Part shown: in pieces, positions 44,244-56,200 of the stretch
Position numbering within the stretch: position 1 is the stretch's first letter
Layout of the letters: each line of letters opens with the position of its first letter
Source: Syngnathus acus
Lineage: Eukaryota > Chordata > Actinopteri > Syngnathiformes > Syngnathidae
Assembly (NCBI RefSeq): GCF_901709675.1
Contig: NC_051096.1
Coordinates: 5,855,001 to 5,919,000, forward strand
Direction: 5' to 3'
DNA: 64,000 nt
Notes under the pieces: model-generated
Database searches by the model: none
Seen by the model: only the letters and a program-made list of their open reading frames with translations
Told to the model about the DNA's origin: nothing
Program-made: the position numbers and the translations under genes

Positions 44244-47200
44244 ATGGACGACTCGGAGCCCGCAGAGGACGGCCTGCTCGCGGGTTTGCGCTGGAACCGG
44301 AGCGCGCGGGACCAAGCTCAGCTCAAGCACAAAATCCGGGACCTGCCGGGACTACTAAAACACGGGCTGCACCTGCGGAAGAAAAGCGTGAGTATCTCGG
44401 ATCGTGCAGCTCCTTCCGCGTTTGATGCTTGCACGTTCCAACTCAAATTATGCGTGGATGAGGCTGCTTTAGTACCCACGTCACGACTTGTCCCAAGCGT
44501 GACCGTCGCAGGGGGAAGTGTGCATGTATGCGCTTTGGTCCATAATGATTCGAATTGCTGTTAAGACACCACCATACCTTCGCACTCTGGTAGTCAAGGC
44601 AACCACCTTCAGGTTCTATTGCACACACAAATGATCATGTGTGTAGCACATATATGTCGATTCAATTAAAGTGTCAATGAATTCATCTTCGAGCATGTGT
44701 GAAGAAAAACACAACATCCATTCATCATTCGCTGCCCACGCATGACAGTTAAAATGACGTGATAAAATCATCACTGAGGCTCATAAATCTTGCTGCAGGC
44801 GCATCTTCACTGGATTATTTTTTAATCGTGGTTGACCTACTGTATAGATGTGCAATCCTGTACAGTAGATAATTATTCAAGTAATTGATTTGCTGCTGTT
44901 TCTTGACCTTTTTAACAGAAAATAAAAGAAGGCAAAACGTTCCCCCCCCTTTTTTTTTTTTTTAACATTTTTCCTTCCAGTTTTTCCTCACCCTATTAAA
45001 GTAAAGCTATTAAAATCATTGATCGTCTTTCAGCATCACCTAGGGGAGTACAGTGATCTCCATCTTGACCTCTTCTAATGATCATTTATTGGACCCTTGT
45101 GGACTTCAGATAGAAAATAATGAAGGTAACACTTAACCTAGTTGCCGGCTAACTTGCCGTTATCGTGCTCTGACCAACTTGACTGATGAGCACACTTGAT
45201 TTCCCAGGTCAAGTGTCACATTTAATTTCTCGTCATCGTCAGGCCAAACTGCACAACGACCCATTATTAATACATTAAGTGTATGAAAAATATAATAATG
45301 TGGATGCGAGCATATGATCCCTAAACCCAAACGACAAGCTCTGGCTTGGTTAACAACGTTCTTCCTATTCATCCAATTCCTTGTTTGGCACGCTCAAACA
45401 TGGCGAATAAAAACTCTTGAATCTTGAATCATCACTCTGATGTCTCCATTTTGATTTTCTTACGTGTGATCGATCTGTCAACAGCAGTGTGAACGTCTGC
45501 GTGTGTGTGCGTCCTTTGTCTGCAATCTAATCTGAGCGCCATCCATTCCTCGTAGATAATGACCTCACGCTCTGCTGCCGCGCTCTTTTCTTTGGCTGGC
45601 CCAGACACACTTTGAAGTCATCGCACAGATAAGCGTGTCAGCATGTGCTCTCACTTTATAGCCCTCATCTCTCTTCTCCGCCGACAACAAATGTGCGGCC
45701 CCCGTGATGGAGGCGTATGTTTTTTGGGGGGGGGGAGAAGAACGAATCAAAGCGCCAATACAAAAGCCTGAGTGTGTACTACTGTAAAAAAAAAAAAGCA
45801 GACTTTGGGAACGCTTGTCGCTCACCAGTCATGAGACAAAGAGATGGAGGGATAAAATAGAGCGAGGAGGATGTGAGAGTCTCTCAGTCTGCTCTCATCA
45901 CTGCAGAAAATCAAATCTCTGATCGGCAAAGTGGATGCGAAGTCACCGCTGTGATGTTTTCGACTTCCTCGTCTCTTCTAGTGTTAACGGGTACATTGGT
46001 CCCTCTTCTCTCTGTCTCCATCATGTTCTCTTTTTAATGAACACAATTATAACCATCCCTCCTCAGCTCACTTCACTCCCTCTCCGTCTGTCACGCTCAT
46101 ATCCGTGTCATGTATATTCATTGACTTTTTTTTTTATATCTATGTGGAGTGATCAAATTGGAATTTTTTTTCTATTTATTGTCAGTTGTGCATCCTTGAT
46201 GCCATTGTATGACTTTTCAATCCAGTTTTATGACCGGATTTTCATTTCAGTGTGCCAATAGACTCAGTTGCCACCATAATAATCCCTAAAGATTAAGATC
46301 CTATTTCCTGGTATCGTGGGTGTGCCCAGAGCTTTACAACATGGTGTGATGGTGATACATATTAAGAATTGTATTGGTCAGAGAGTAAAAGAGTGTCATA
46401 TTTCCTTGATTTTAGGTCAGATAGTCATCTTACGCACACACACAAAATAAAAGCTGCCGTCTTGAGTAGTGAATCACAAACGAGGCGGTTGTTGAGGTTA
46501 TTTAATTGTAACCACTATGACTAATCTGTTGGGGTTTGAAAAACTGGTCTTTCTCAAATTGGAGTTGTGTTTACTCAGTTTGCACGTGCGTAACATCTCA
46601 TAGCAGCGTGTGTGTTTGTTTCGTTTTTGAACAGCAATCACCTGACACAATCCCCGGACCAAGTGCTGGGCCGACGGTAAATAAGGTGAGGATTTACACA
46701 CACACATACACACAGCGATGATGTCATGAGGTTTGTTTGGCCTCAATACAGATGAGCTCAGTGCTCATTTTCACCTTGGGCTTCATTCTAGGCCATTTTC
46801 ACAAATTGCAGCAACACAATGACCTGCAAGGTGAGTCCTTTTACAGACATATTGATTGAGCATTGCTAATCAATAAACAACGGTTTGTTCCGATAGCAAT
46901 GGCAACACTGCAGCCGAGCGTCGTGTGACATCCGCCTGTTTGACTTTGACTCAATCCAGACATCGCTCGGCTGCGTCAAGCGGTATCGGGGATTCTGTTT
47001 TACAGCGACAAGAAAGCTTTTAAGCCCTGCTATGCGTAGCTAAAGTAAACATCCTGTTTTCTCCAAGGGTTCAATTTGAGCAGGAACTGATGAGATTTTT
47101 CACCAAATTTCAAATGTTTTATGTTTTCGTGCTCTTTTTTTTTGTCTGGCATTTACTGACGTTTTGTTAGCCTTTGATTACATATGAAATCTTTTCAATT

Positions 47201-50200
47201 TTGTGTTTTTGCATGTGTCTCAGTCATGCTCCCAGAGTTTTCCCTGCGCTGGCCGTGCTGTGAGAAATGGTTTCCTTTCCCATGGACCATACCCAGCTAA
47301 AGACAAGATACACTTGGCCAGAATCATACGGTACACTTTTTTTTTATGTCGCTTTAAGGATTTTGCCCCAAGCAGTCGGCAAAAAATAATACGAAGATCA
47401 CTTTTTCCAGCATGCACGTATTTTTTTTTGTGTTTGTGTGCACAAATTGAACGTTGGTGTATCTGACAGGCGCAGTTATGTGGGCGTGGAGCTGGTGCAG
47501 TGGCTGTGTGAGCAATGTGTGTACGTGCGTTGTCGGACCACCGCTGTGCGCGTCTGGCAGGTGCTGCTGGAGCTGGGCGTCCTCCTGTCCGGTATACCCG
47601 AAATTATACCATCTGCACATAACAAGAATATTGTTATGTATTGTTTCAATGATCGAAATGACTCCGTGTCGTCTTGCCAGTGGACCAGCGAGTCGTCTTC
47701 TCGGACTCCAACACTTACTACCAGTTCAGTTTTGAGGAGTGCGACTCGAGCTCCTGTGAGTTTCGTGCCAATGAAGGGGATTGGCCGGAGGCTGTTAGGC
47801 TCCTCCTACAACTTGCGCCCTACGTTCAGTTTCGCTCCGGAGACGGACCCAGCAGCCCGTAAGTCTTAACAAAAATCGTGTTACGTAAATGAAAATTTTG
47901 TGGATATCCTGCCCGACACACGGCAACATCCCTCACGCGTTCTCCAATATCTTTTTCTAATTCCAGCACGAATCCAAATCCCTTTTTAGAGTTGTAAATC
48001 CTCGGTGTGACACCCCTCCACATCGAGCGGGTGTCAGCTAAAGTTCTTTGCTTTGCCTTTCCGGTGTGTTCCGGGATTCCTGCTGAGGCTGCCACTGAAC
48101 TCAATCTGTCACTCAGATAAATGAGCAAATGTAGTGTGTGTGGCATTTAAAAACACCACTCCATGTCAGCTTTTTTTGTTTTTTTTTTTCTTCATCTGAA
48201 AAGGTACTTCTGAGCGTGTACAGTTAAACTTGAATTTAAAAATGAATTTCCGCTACTTTTGATCAAGTGAAGCTCCTCAACTCACTTAAGTCATGCATTA
48301 TTACCAAGTTGCCCAGCAGGTGGCACCAAAATCAGCCAATAGGCTAATTTGCAACTCTTGTTTATATCCAGTTTTCCTCTGGCCTTGTAGGTTGCTTAAA
48401 CAAAGGACCATAATAAAAGTCCATACTCCTTTTATCCTAACTATCGGCCCAAATAATGTGGGCAGATCCTCGGTACAGATGCGATTATGTACTCGACGTC
48501 CTCATTCGGTCTGGCGCTTTTGACTGCCGTTTCTCTTTGATTGCTGCATTTTTGCTCTGCTGGCATCTGCCGTCCCTCCACCGAGCTCACCCCCTACTGC
48601 TCCGTGTCCTCCGTCTGTCTCGGTTAAAGTGGTGGAATGAAAATTTGCTACTGGACTTTCTTTTTTTTTCTTAAAGGAGACGTGCTGTTGTGACGGTGTT
48701 AATTATAACCCATTGGATTATTTACGGCAACACTAAATTATTTCTCAAAATATGTTTAATCTTGTTCCCGCTGCAGTCATCACGCGTTCTATCACTGTGG
48801 ATGAATTATACAAATACCCCGAGGCGGAGTTGTCCACACTTTTTCCTCCGAGGACTGCGTACGGGTAAATCTAATGATGCCACGGCGATGTTGACCGTTC
48901 GTGGCCGAATACACCTTGCGGAGTCTTTTATGACAAACATGGAGGCGTTACAAGAGGCAGACCCTTGAGAGCAAAAAAAATAAAGACTATTACTAAAACC
49001 CGAAAAGAGCTACATGTTTACTTGTGATCTCCAAATGTTCACATTAATACGGTCCGTTTCTTTTCTTCCACTGAAGCCTGAGCATTTTTTGCTTTGGTGA
49101 GTTATGAGCACATACGTGTACTTTGATACGAAAGCTTATCCAGCAATTTGCTTCCGTTCCACACATGCACGCACGCGCAGCACAGCCTGATCCTTCTTCC
49201 TCCATAACAATTGCTCGTTCCACTGGGATCTGTTGATATCAAAATGATATGCAAATTTGTTCTGTGGGTGTGCTCACATCTGCGAGAGACTGTTGGAAAT
49301 GCTGCTTTTCAAGACTCGAGCTCAACACTCAAGTCTCCATTTCATAACACAGACCGAAAACTCAACCTGCCAGAAATGCTATTTTATTAAATTAGCAATA
49401 TACCGTTTTTTTTTTTGTGGTGGTCAATATTTGGATCAGAATTCTATACAGTTAAACAAGTGAATCTGTTTTTATGTCTCTCCAAGGTCAGAAGAGGACT
49501 CTGAGGGAAACCGGGATGTCTGCAGTGAGATCCTCCAGATGAGAGCACTCGAAAGGCTCACTTCTACAGTAAGTCAATAAATGTGTGTGTATTGCTAAAT
49601 GAGTCCAGTGCACTATTACACACTTCAATTTTCTCTCTCTCGCCATTTCCATTAGGTTCAAAATGAGTTGGCTGCTGCTCTTGCCCGGAAGACGCGCAAA
49701 GCTTGTGAGTAAATTCAGTACGAGTGTATTTTCCTACAACATGGCATTGCATTAAAAAAAAAAGTTGTTTCCTGTATCTGATCGTTTGCAGTATCAGAGC
49801 AGGACTCTGACATGCCGGAGACGAGCCAGCAGGACGTCCACTCACCGAGCGTGGAGTCCAGCCCGGTAAATCAGCCCATCTATTTTCTAGCCGGTCTTCA
49901 TTAGAGTCAATACAAGAGTACAAAAGGGTGGATGCTTGTAACTTAATTCCCTTGTGCTATGTTTTCACAAATGTATCAACACATAAGGAGAAACAGTGTG
50001 ACACCACAATGCAAACAAACATTGTGTGTGTGTGTGTGTGTGTGTGCGCATGTGTGTGTTATCAGGCCTTCCTCCAGATGAACTGTGGTAGGGGGTGTTT
50101 TCCTAGTAAACAGAATGTGTGGGAGTGATGCCACCATGTTAAGCCTCCACTATAAGCACATGGGAAGTGGTTACTTAACTCTTAAGGAAATTAAATATCA

Positions 50201-53200
50201 CATCCGTTCTTTCCCTAGAAAAATAAATACAGTATTCTATCTGATACTTGTGATGATAAGACACATTAGGGAGCACACACACACATTTATAATCATTTAT
50301 GCTTTCGTTTCCTCTGCATACTTTTTCCATCCAAAGTTCTTTTTTTAAACAACAACAACATATTGATAATTTTGCACTTTGCTTTTAATTTAGCAAAGCT
50401 AACACATTTAAAATCCCGATTAGACGAGAAGGACGCACAAGCCAGCACACACTCTTCCTACACACACACACACACACACTCCCGCCCACTTAGTCTGATA
50501 ATCACTCGCACTCACTCTGGCTGCGCCAGATCTGCTGACATGGAGACAAAAGGAGAAATGCAACAGATAGAGGGAATTACCGATTATAATGTAGAATGAA
50601 TAGCATTTGGAATAATGAGGCTTTAGAGACGTAGATAAAGAGTTCCTGGATTACTTCTTTTCCATTTTCCCTTAAATGGGCTTAGTGAAAGTTATCACAT
50701 ACTTCTGGATCAGACCCAACTTTGCAGTTTTGCACTGAACGTCCATTCCGCAAGCAAACTGTGACTCTTTCCATCATGTCTTGGGACTGTGGCTTGAGAT
50801 ACATGTTCATGCCTCCCGTATTGCAGCTGGGCGGCGTGTGTGCTCTGCGAGGCGGCGGCGGCAACGGCGGCAACGGCGGCGGCTCTGTGTGCGGCCGTGA
50901 GGAGCTGACCAGCCGACTGGGCTTGGAGGCCGTTCAGCGTCTGGCCAAGGATGGCTGCAGGCTTCTGCAGAACCACAACTACCGGTTACCTGACAGGAAC
51001 CAAGCGGTGAGTCCTAACCAACACTTGACCGGCTCATGTCAATGTTAGTGTGAATTAATGCTTCACACGACAGTCCATACAGTATTAGCTTACACGTGTC
51101 GTGTGTATTCATGCACCACTGGTGCCGTGTTAGCTGCACTGTGCGCTCACATAATGAGGAGGAGGAGGTTAATGAAGCCGTGCGCCAACTAATTCCGATT
51201 ACCCGAGGGCAAGACATGAAGCGAAAGGAAGTCTGCTCACACCCTGTATAAAGACGTACGCTTCTGACATCTGCCACATGTCACATCAGCCAAGCCTCAT
51301 GATTTCATTATTATATCATCTAAGTGCAAAATGTGCCATCAAAAAAGGAACCTGTCGGAAGGGTTTAGCAAATATTGGCGGTGTATGCTTGACTGGTTTT
51401 GGCACTCAGGGCTATTGTGCCCTTGAGCAAGGCGCCGCACATTTGCCTGGGCTATGGAAAGCCGCCTCCTGAATAGGACAAATGCAGAAGTTGAGGCACA
51501 TATACAGGGAGACTATATTTTGAAATATTAATGAAATAAGAGCCGAGACATCAAAGGGGCTGGAAGAGAATCTCAGCAATGATGAGCGAGTTGTGCAGCA
51601 CTCAAAAACAACCTTGGCTGCTTTGCTTTCACCAGGTTGTCATGGTGACTCGATTTTACTTTCTTTTTCCGTGACGGACGAGCCCCGGTGAACCAGTACG
51701 GTCTGTTGCCATAGTAATATGATTCACGTGTCTGTGTTGTGGATTGCGGCGCATCACTGCCTTCTATTCACCGGACATTAACTTAGTACAGTCGAGTCCG
51801 ACGGCGCCTCTCGTCGCTCGTAGCCGAGGCATGTGTGGGAACTGCCTACCCGTATTGGGTTTTCATTTTCCTATCCATCATTTCCAGGAATTTAGCCCTC
51901 GAGCTATCACAACACAGATATGACTCCGCACGCACACACATATTGGCATGAATTGGCCGGGACCGCAACGCGTTTCCTTTCGGACTTTCCATGAGGCCCG
52001 CCTTTCCTCTGCACAGTACGTCCACATATATTGAGTGTGCGTGACCCCGTGCGCGACATAGCAGGTGCACGCCGTCTCGTCTCGCAAATCCAAATCTCTG
52101 GAGCGTTGCGGGGGGGGGACCTGGCTTGAACCCACTGAGGAGAGGAAAGAGAAAATGACTTTCGGGCACTCACAAAAGGAGACAGTGAGGAAGGGTGGGG
52201 GAGAGTAGAGTGAAGGACGTGCAGATGGGAGAATTGAAGGAAGGGATGGAAGGAAAAGGCGGAGCGACACACCTGTTAGCTGAGAACAAATGACGTGCCA
52301 GCTTTCCTGTTCCGAAAGAACAACCATTTTGAATTTCTACTCGATCATTAAAAGTGACGATGGCACGTTTGAGTAGTCATAAAAGATCCGATGATAATTT
52401 AAGTGCTCTTTTCTTCTCCACTGTTTTTTTTTTGTGCGACTTTCCATTCCCTTTCCTTTAATCCGTATTACATAACACGCCATAACCCCTCACACACAGC
52501 CTTTCAACTTCCTACTGTGTATTTTATTTCTTTTTTTACTTTCTCTGCCTTCCATACACTCTTGGGCTAAATTTGTTTTCTTATCTGGCGCCCCTCTAAT
52601 CATTTGGGTGTGTTTTCTTGTGAGATTCATACACACAGCATGACCACTTTAAGCTTTGCACACTTGCTTTTGATCTTGTGTTTTTGTGTGCATGTTCGCC
52701 ATTCTTGGGATGGCGTCTGTTGTTCTTGGATGTCTAAACGTCTCATCGGATATAGCAACAATTTGCTCGTTTATTTACAATGTAACAGCGCATTCCCACC
52801 AGTCTTGTTCATGTATTTATAATCATACCACTTACATAATCCTGATTTTTTTTTTCCCCCCAGTGATCGTGATGTGATTGTGAAAAGCAAAATCAAGAGC
52901 TCAACTTTTGTAAATGCAAGTAACTATGAAATTGGACACTTTGGAGCAGATTGACTCAGTTGTAATTGTCTCTCAGGCCCCTCGGGGCTGCCGATGCGCA
53001 GAGAGCAGCTGGAGAAGAGACAATGCTTCTTGATCTCTTCTTCTGCTCCTGACGTCTTTTGATCCGTTCGCTCCACCTGTTTGTTATGCCTCTTTTGTCC
53101 ACATGCTGTTGTACTCGCTTTTATCGTCGCTGAAGGTGTCATCTGGTGCCAGCCGCGTTGCGGTTTTATGTTTCAATCAACTGTCATCCAACATTTGCCC

Positions 53201-56200
53201 TGAGGGATCCAGAAGATAAATTGGAGAAGCAAAATCTGAGCAAGACTATACAAGCATTTTATGGTTGTTATTTTTTTTGGGGGGTGTTTTTAGGAGGTGG
53301 TCGGCCGGGTTTGTCTGAAGGAGCGAGGACGGGACGTTTTGGTGCTGCAAAGGGTGACATCGTCACTGACGTCGCCATCGGAACGGCCCTCGCCTACGTC
53401 GTCGGGGGGCGGGTCCAGAGAAGAAGACAAAAGGTGTGTATTTACCTCCCTCCGTGTGTCATTGACATATTTATCGAAGTGAAGCTTTGTAGGTTTTAGT
53501 AAATTTTCTTTTGTTCCGTCTGTGACTGAAAGCACAAGTCAGGGAGTGTTGTCAACGTCTTAGTAAGTGGGTGGGTGTGTGTTTAGCAACAGTTCCCGCC
53601 CAATTGTCTCGTGTTGCTCTCAGAGGAACCCTTGTAGATGACAAAGGCACATGGCCAGCAGGAATTTCCCCCACAGCAGAGCTCCAAATTTAAATGCCCA
53701 GTCATGAGGATGACTTCCACTCAAGCGACTCTTGCCAAGGCAGAGGAAGACTTTGACGAAGAAGACAGCGAAGACGACGAGGAATCCACCGAAAATGACG
53801 GCGACGTTGCCCGCGCATTCGACGTCCCCGATTTTCGTTATATCGATGAAGACGAGAATGACCGGAACGGGCGTTGGAGTTCGTGTTCCAGCGAGGAGGA
53901 TTCTTATCGGTCTTCATCTTACAGATATGTGGTGGTGTCCGGAACGCCGCTGAAAATCTTGGAGCATCTGCTAAGTGACCTGCGATTAGATGACCAAAGA
54001 GGGACCCCTGAGAGCACCGAGAGCGGTGAGTTTGAAAATGAGTCTTTTTAAGAACAATAAATAGCAAGCTTGCCATTCATCGCTGGCAATCTTGGATGAC
54101 AGGCAACAAGTTGGAACAACCCAGCCACCCGCCCCGAGTGCGTGTTTGTGTGCGGCTGTAGTATTTAACACTCACACCACATTCTGGTGCTCATTCGCAG
54201 TCATTCAGCCATGTCAGCGCCTGTAGACAGAAATATTCAAGAGGTTCCAATGGCGATTGTGAAACGACTCCCTCGGGGGATTGCAGACATTGCCGGCGCA
54301 AAACTGTTTGAAAAAAAAAAAAAACAGGGCCCGATGAGGGACAAGACCACAATCTCTGAAGTAGACGTTCGTCAAGCCAAACAAGCTGGTGGAAAAAAAA
54401 CTGCAATTTTAGACAGAAGATCGTTTAGTAAGGCAGTTAGCAAAAACAGCTGGGAAGAATAAACAAACATCAGAATATTGACTTGTGTGTCCGCTACCAA
54501 TGCAAGAAAAGCTGGCGCATATCTTTATGCTAAAACAAGCATAAAGATATGCTAACCCTAATATAAAGATGCAAACTTAATTATTTAATACATCAAGTAC
54601 ATACTAGTTGCTCACGTTCAAGTCTCCTGTTAGGTCCATTTTGCTGGGTGACTTGTTTTTGAAGTCCATCCAGTCGCATCTTGTTTTTCTTGAGGTAAAG
54701 CGGCTTCGCGCCGCTTCCGCCACTGCCGTCGAACAAATATATTTGAATTTAACTACTGCACGTTCTCCTCGGAAGCCACTGGAGAGTTGCGCCTTCATCC
54801 CGGTTACATATTCTTACTCCGACCGCCCTTTGGGAACGTTTTCTTGGTCATTTTTCTTTTCCAGTAAGTGTGGAGTAAGTCGAGTTGTATTTGTGTGATT
54901 CGTTTGTTTTCCATCTTTCTCTGTGCGCCTCTATTTGTTGGAACTGCCGAAAATCCGCAATATCATCTTGTATTTCTTTAAATAATCTCTTTTTGGCCTC
55001 GGCCTTACTCTGCTCACACTCTGACAGCTCCTGCTCGTATAATTCTCCCAGGCACCTGATCATGTTTTGTTCTTCCTTCTTCAGACGATTCTCTTCATCT
55101 TTAAGCCTCTGCCTCTCTTTCATTTGTTCATCGAGGCCTTCTTTCATGCGCTTGTTGTTGAGCAATATTTGACGAGCTTCTTCCGCTTCAGGATCCCACA
55201 GATCTTCCTTCTTGGTCTTCGAGTCCGTTCCTTTGTTGACTCTGGCCGCAGCTGCCGAACTGTTCTGCTTAACTTTGGCCATCACTATTGTTGGGTCCAT
55301 GTTGGTGGGTGTGTCTGGAATGATGTACGTTTTCTTGAACGGATTGACCTGGAACGTCGTATGCGGTTTGACCGCCTTCTCTGCTTTCAGGAACATTTCC
55401 GTCAGAAATTTGTCCCGATTGACAAAATTAAAGTTTTTCTTATCTTCTTTCGACATTTTGCGAAGCGGATCAGCCCGAACGTTTTACGTGTGCGCGCGCG
55501 CTGGTTGTATATGTGCTGTCGGCGTTTTCTTTTTCTGCACTCAGGTTGTCAAGGCCAGCGGTGCGGCGTGATGGTAGTTTTGATCTGTGATGCATTTTAG
55601 CATTGCAAGGCACTGTTACAAAGGTTGCGGTGATGCCATCTTCAATGACATCATTGATCATCACCACCATCACTGCATTGCAAATCTGTTGATTGCAACA
55701 CCATTTAGAGTCTTATCATAAGTTGGAGGTGCAATGATACTAAGGTTGATCTTTCAGTGAGTACTATTCATTTTGATAATAAAAATAAATAAATAATCAA
55801 ATATTGTGCAAGCCGAAAGTCCATTTTGATCCCAGAGCAGATATTAAACTTTCACTGTGTACGTTTCTGGTACACACTGCTCTATTAATAATCTTTTTCA
55901 TATTTTTTCTGCATCAATTAACTCGATTAACTATTCCGTGTCTTGCCCAATGGCATCATGGCAGTAATTGGGGTTGTGGACTTGAGTTAGTCAGATTTCA
56001 ATTTGCCCGCGGCGGGACTCGAACCATGACCCTTCAATGATTGCATATGTCTGAGAAACATATTCTTTTTTTTTTTTTTTCATTTACTGTTGCTTAGCAA
56101 CAACCCTGCGCTGCCGTCGCAATGCTTTATGATATGCACAATACCGGAAATAACTGCTGGATTACAACATGGGATCTTAAAGAAATGGAAGGTCACTGAA

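Noticed and set aside
44030-44425. Overlapping 131-codon and 164-codon frames at the rapgef5 start
   Set aside because: They are GC-rich shadows or read-through of the first exon past its donor; the ATG at 44244 gives a consistent spliced product.
52864-52930. Candidate rapgef5 exon after a strong pyrimidine tract
   Set aside because: In the required phase it begins with TGA, and in other phases it shows no family similarity.
53638-53681. ATG-started beginning of the exon encoding the acidic region of rapgef5
   Set aside because: The frame is preceded by a TAG and has no promoter; it is more likely intron sequence before an internal exon, though an internal start is not excluded.
56005-56030. 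Possible tRNA gene on the minus strand
   Set aside because: Only the T-arm is present; no acceptor stem or anticodon arm can be folded, and the following sequence is SINE-like.
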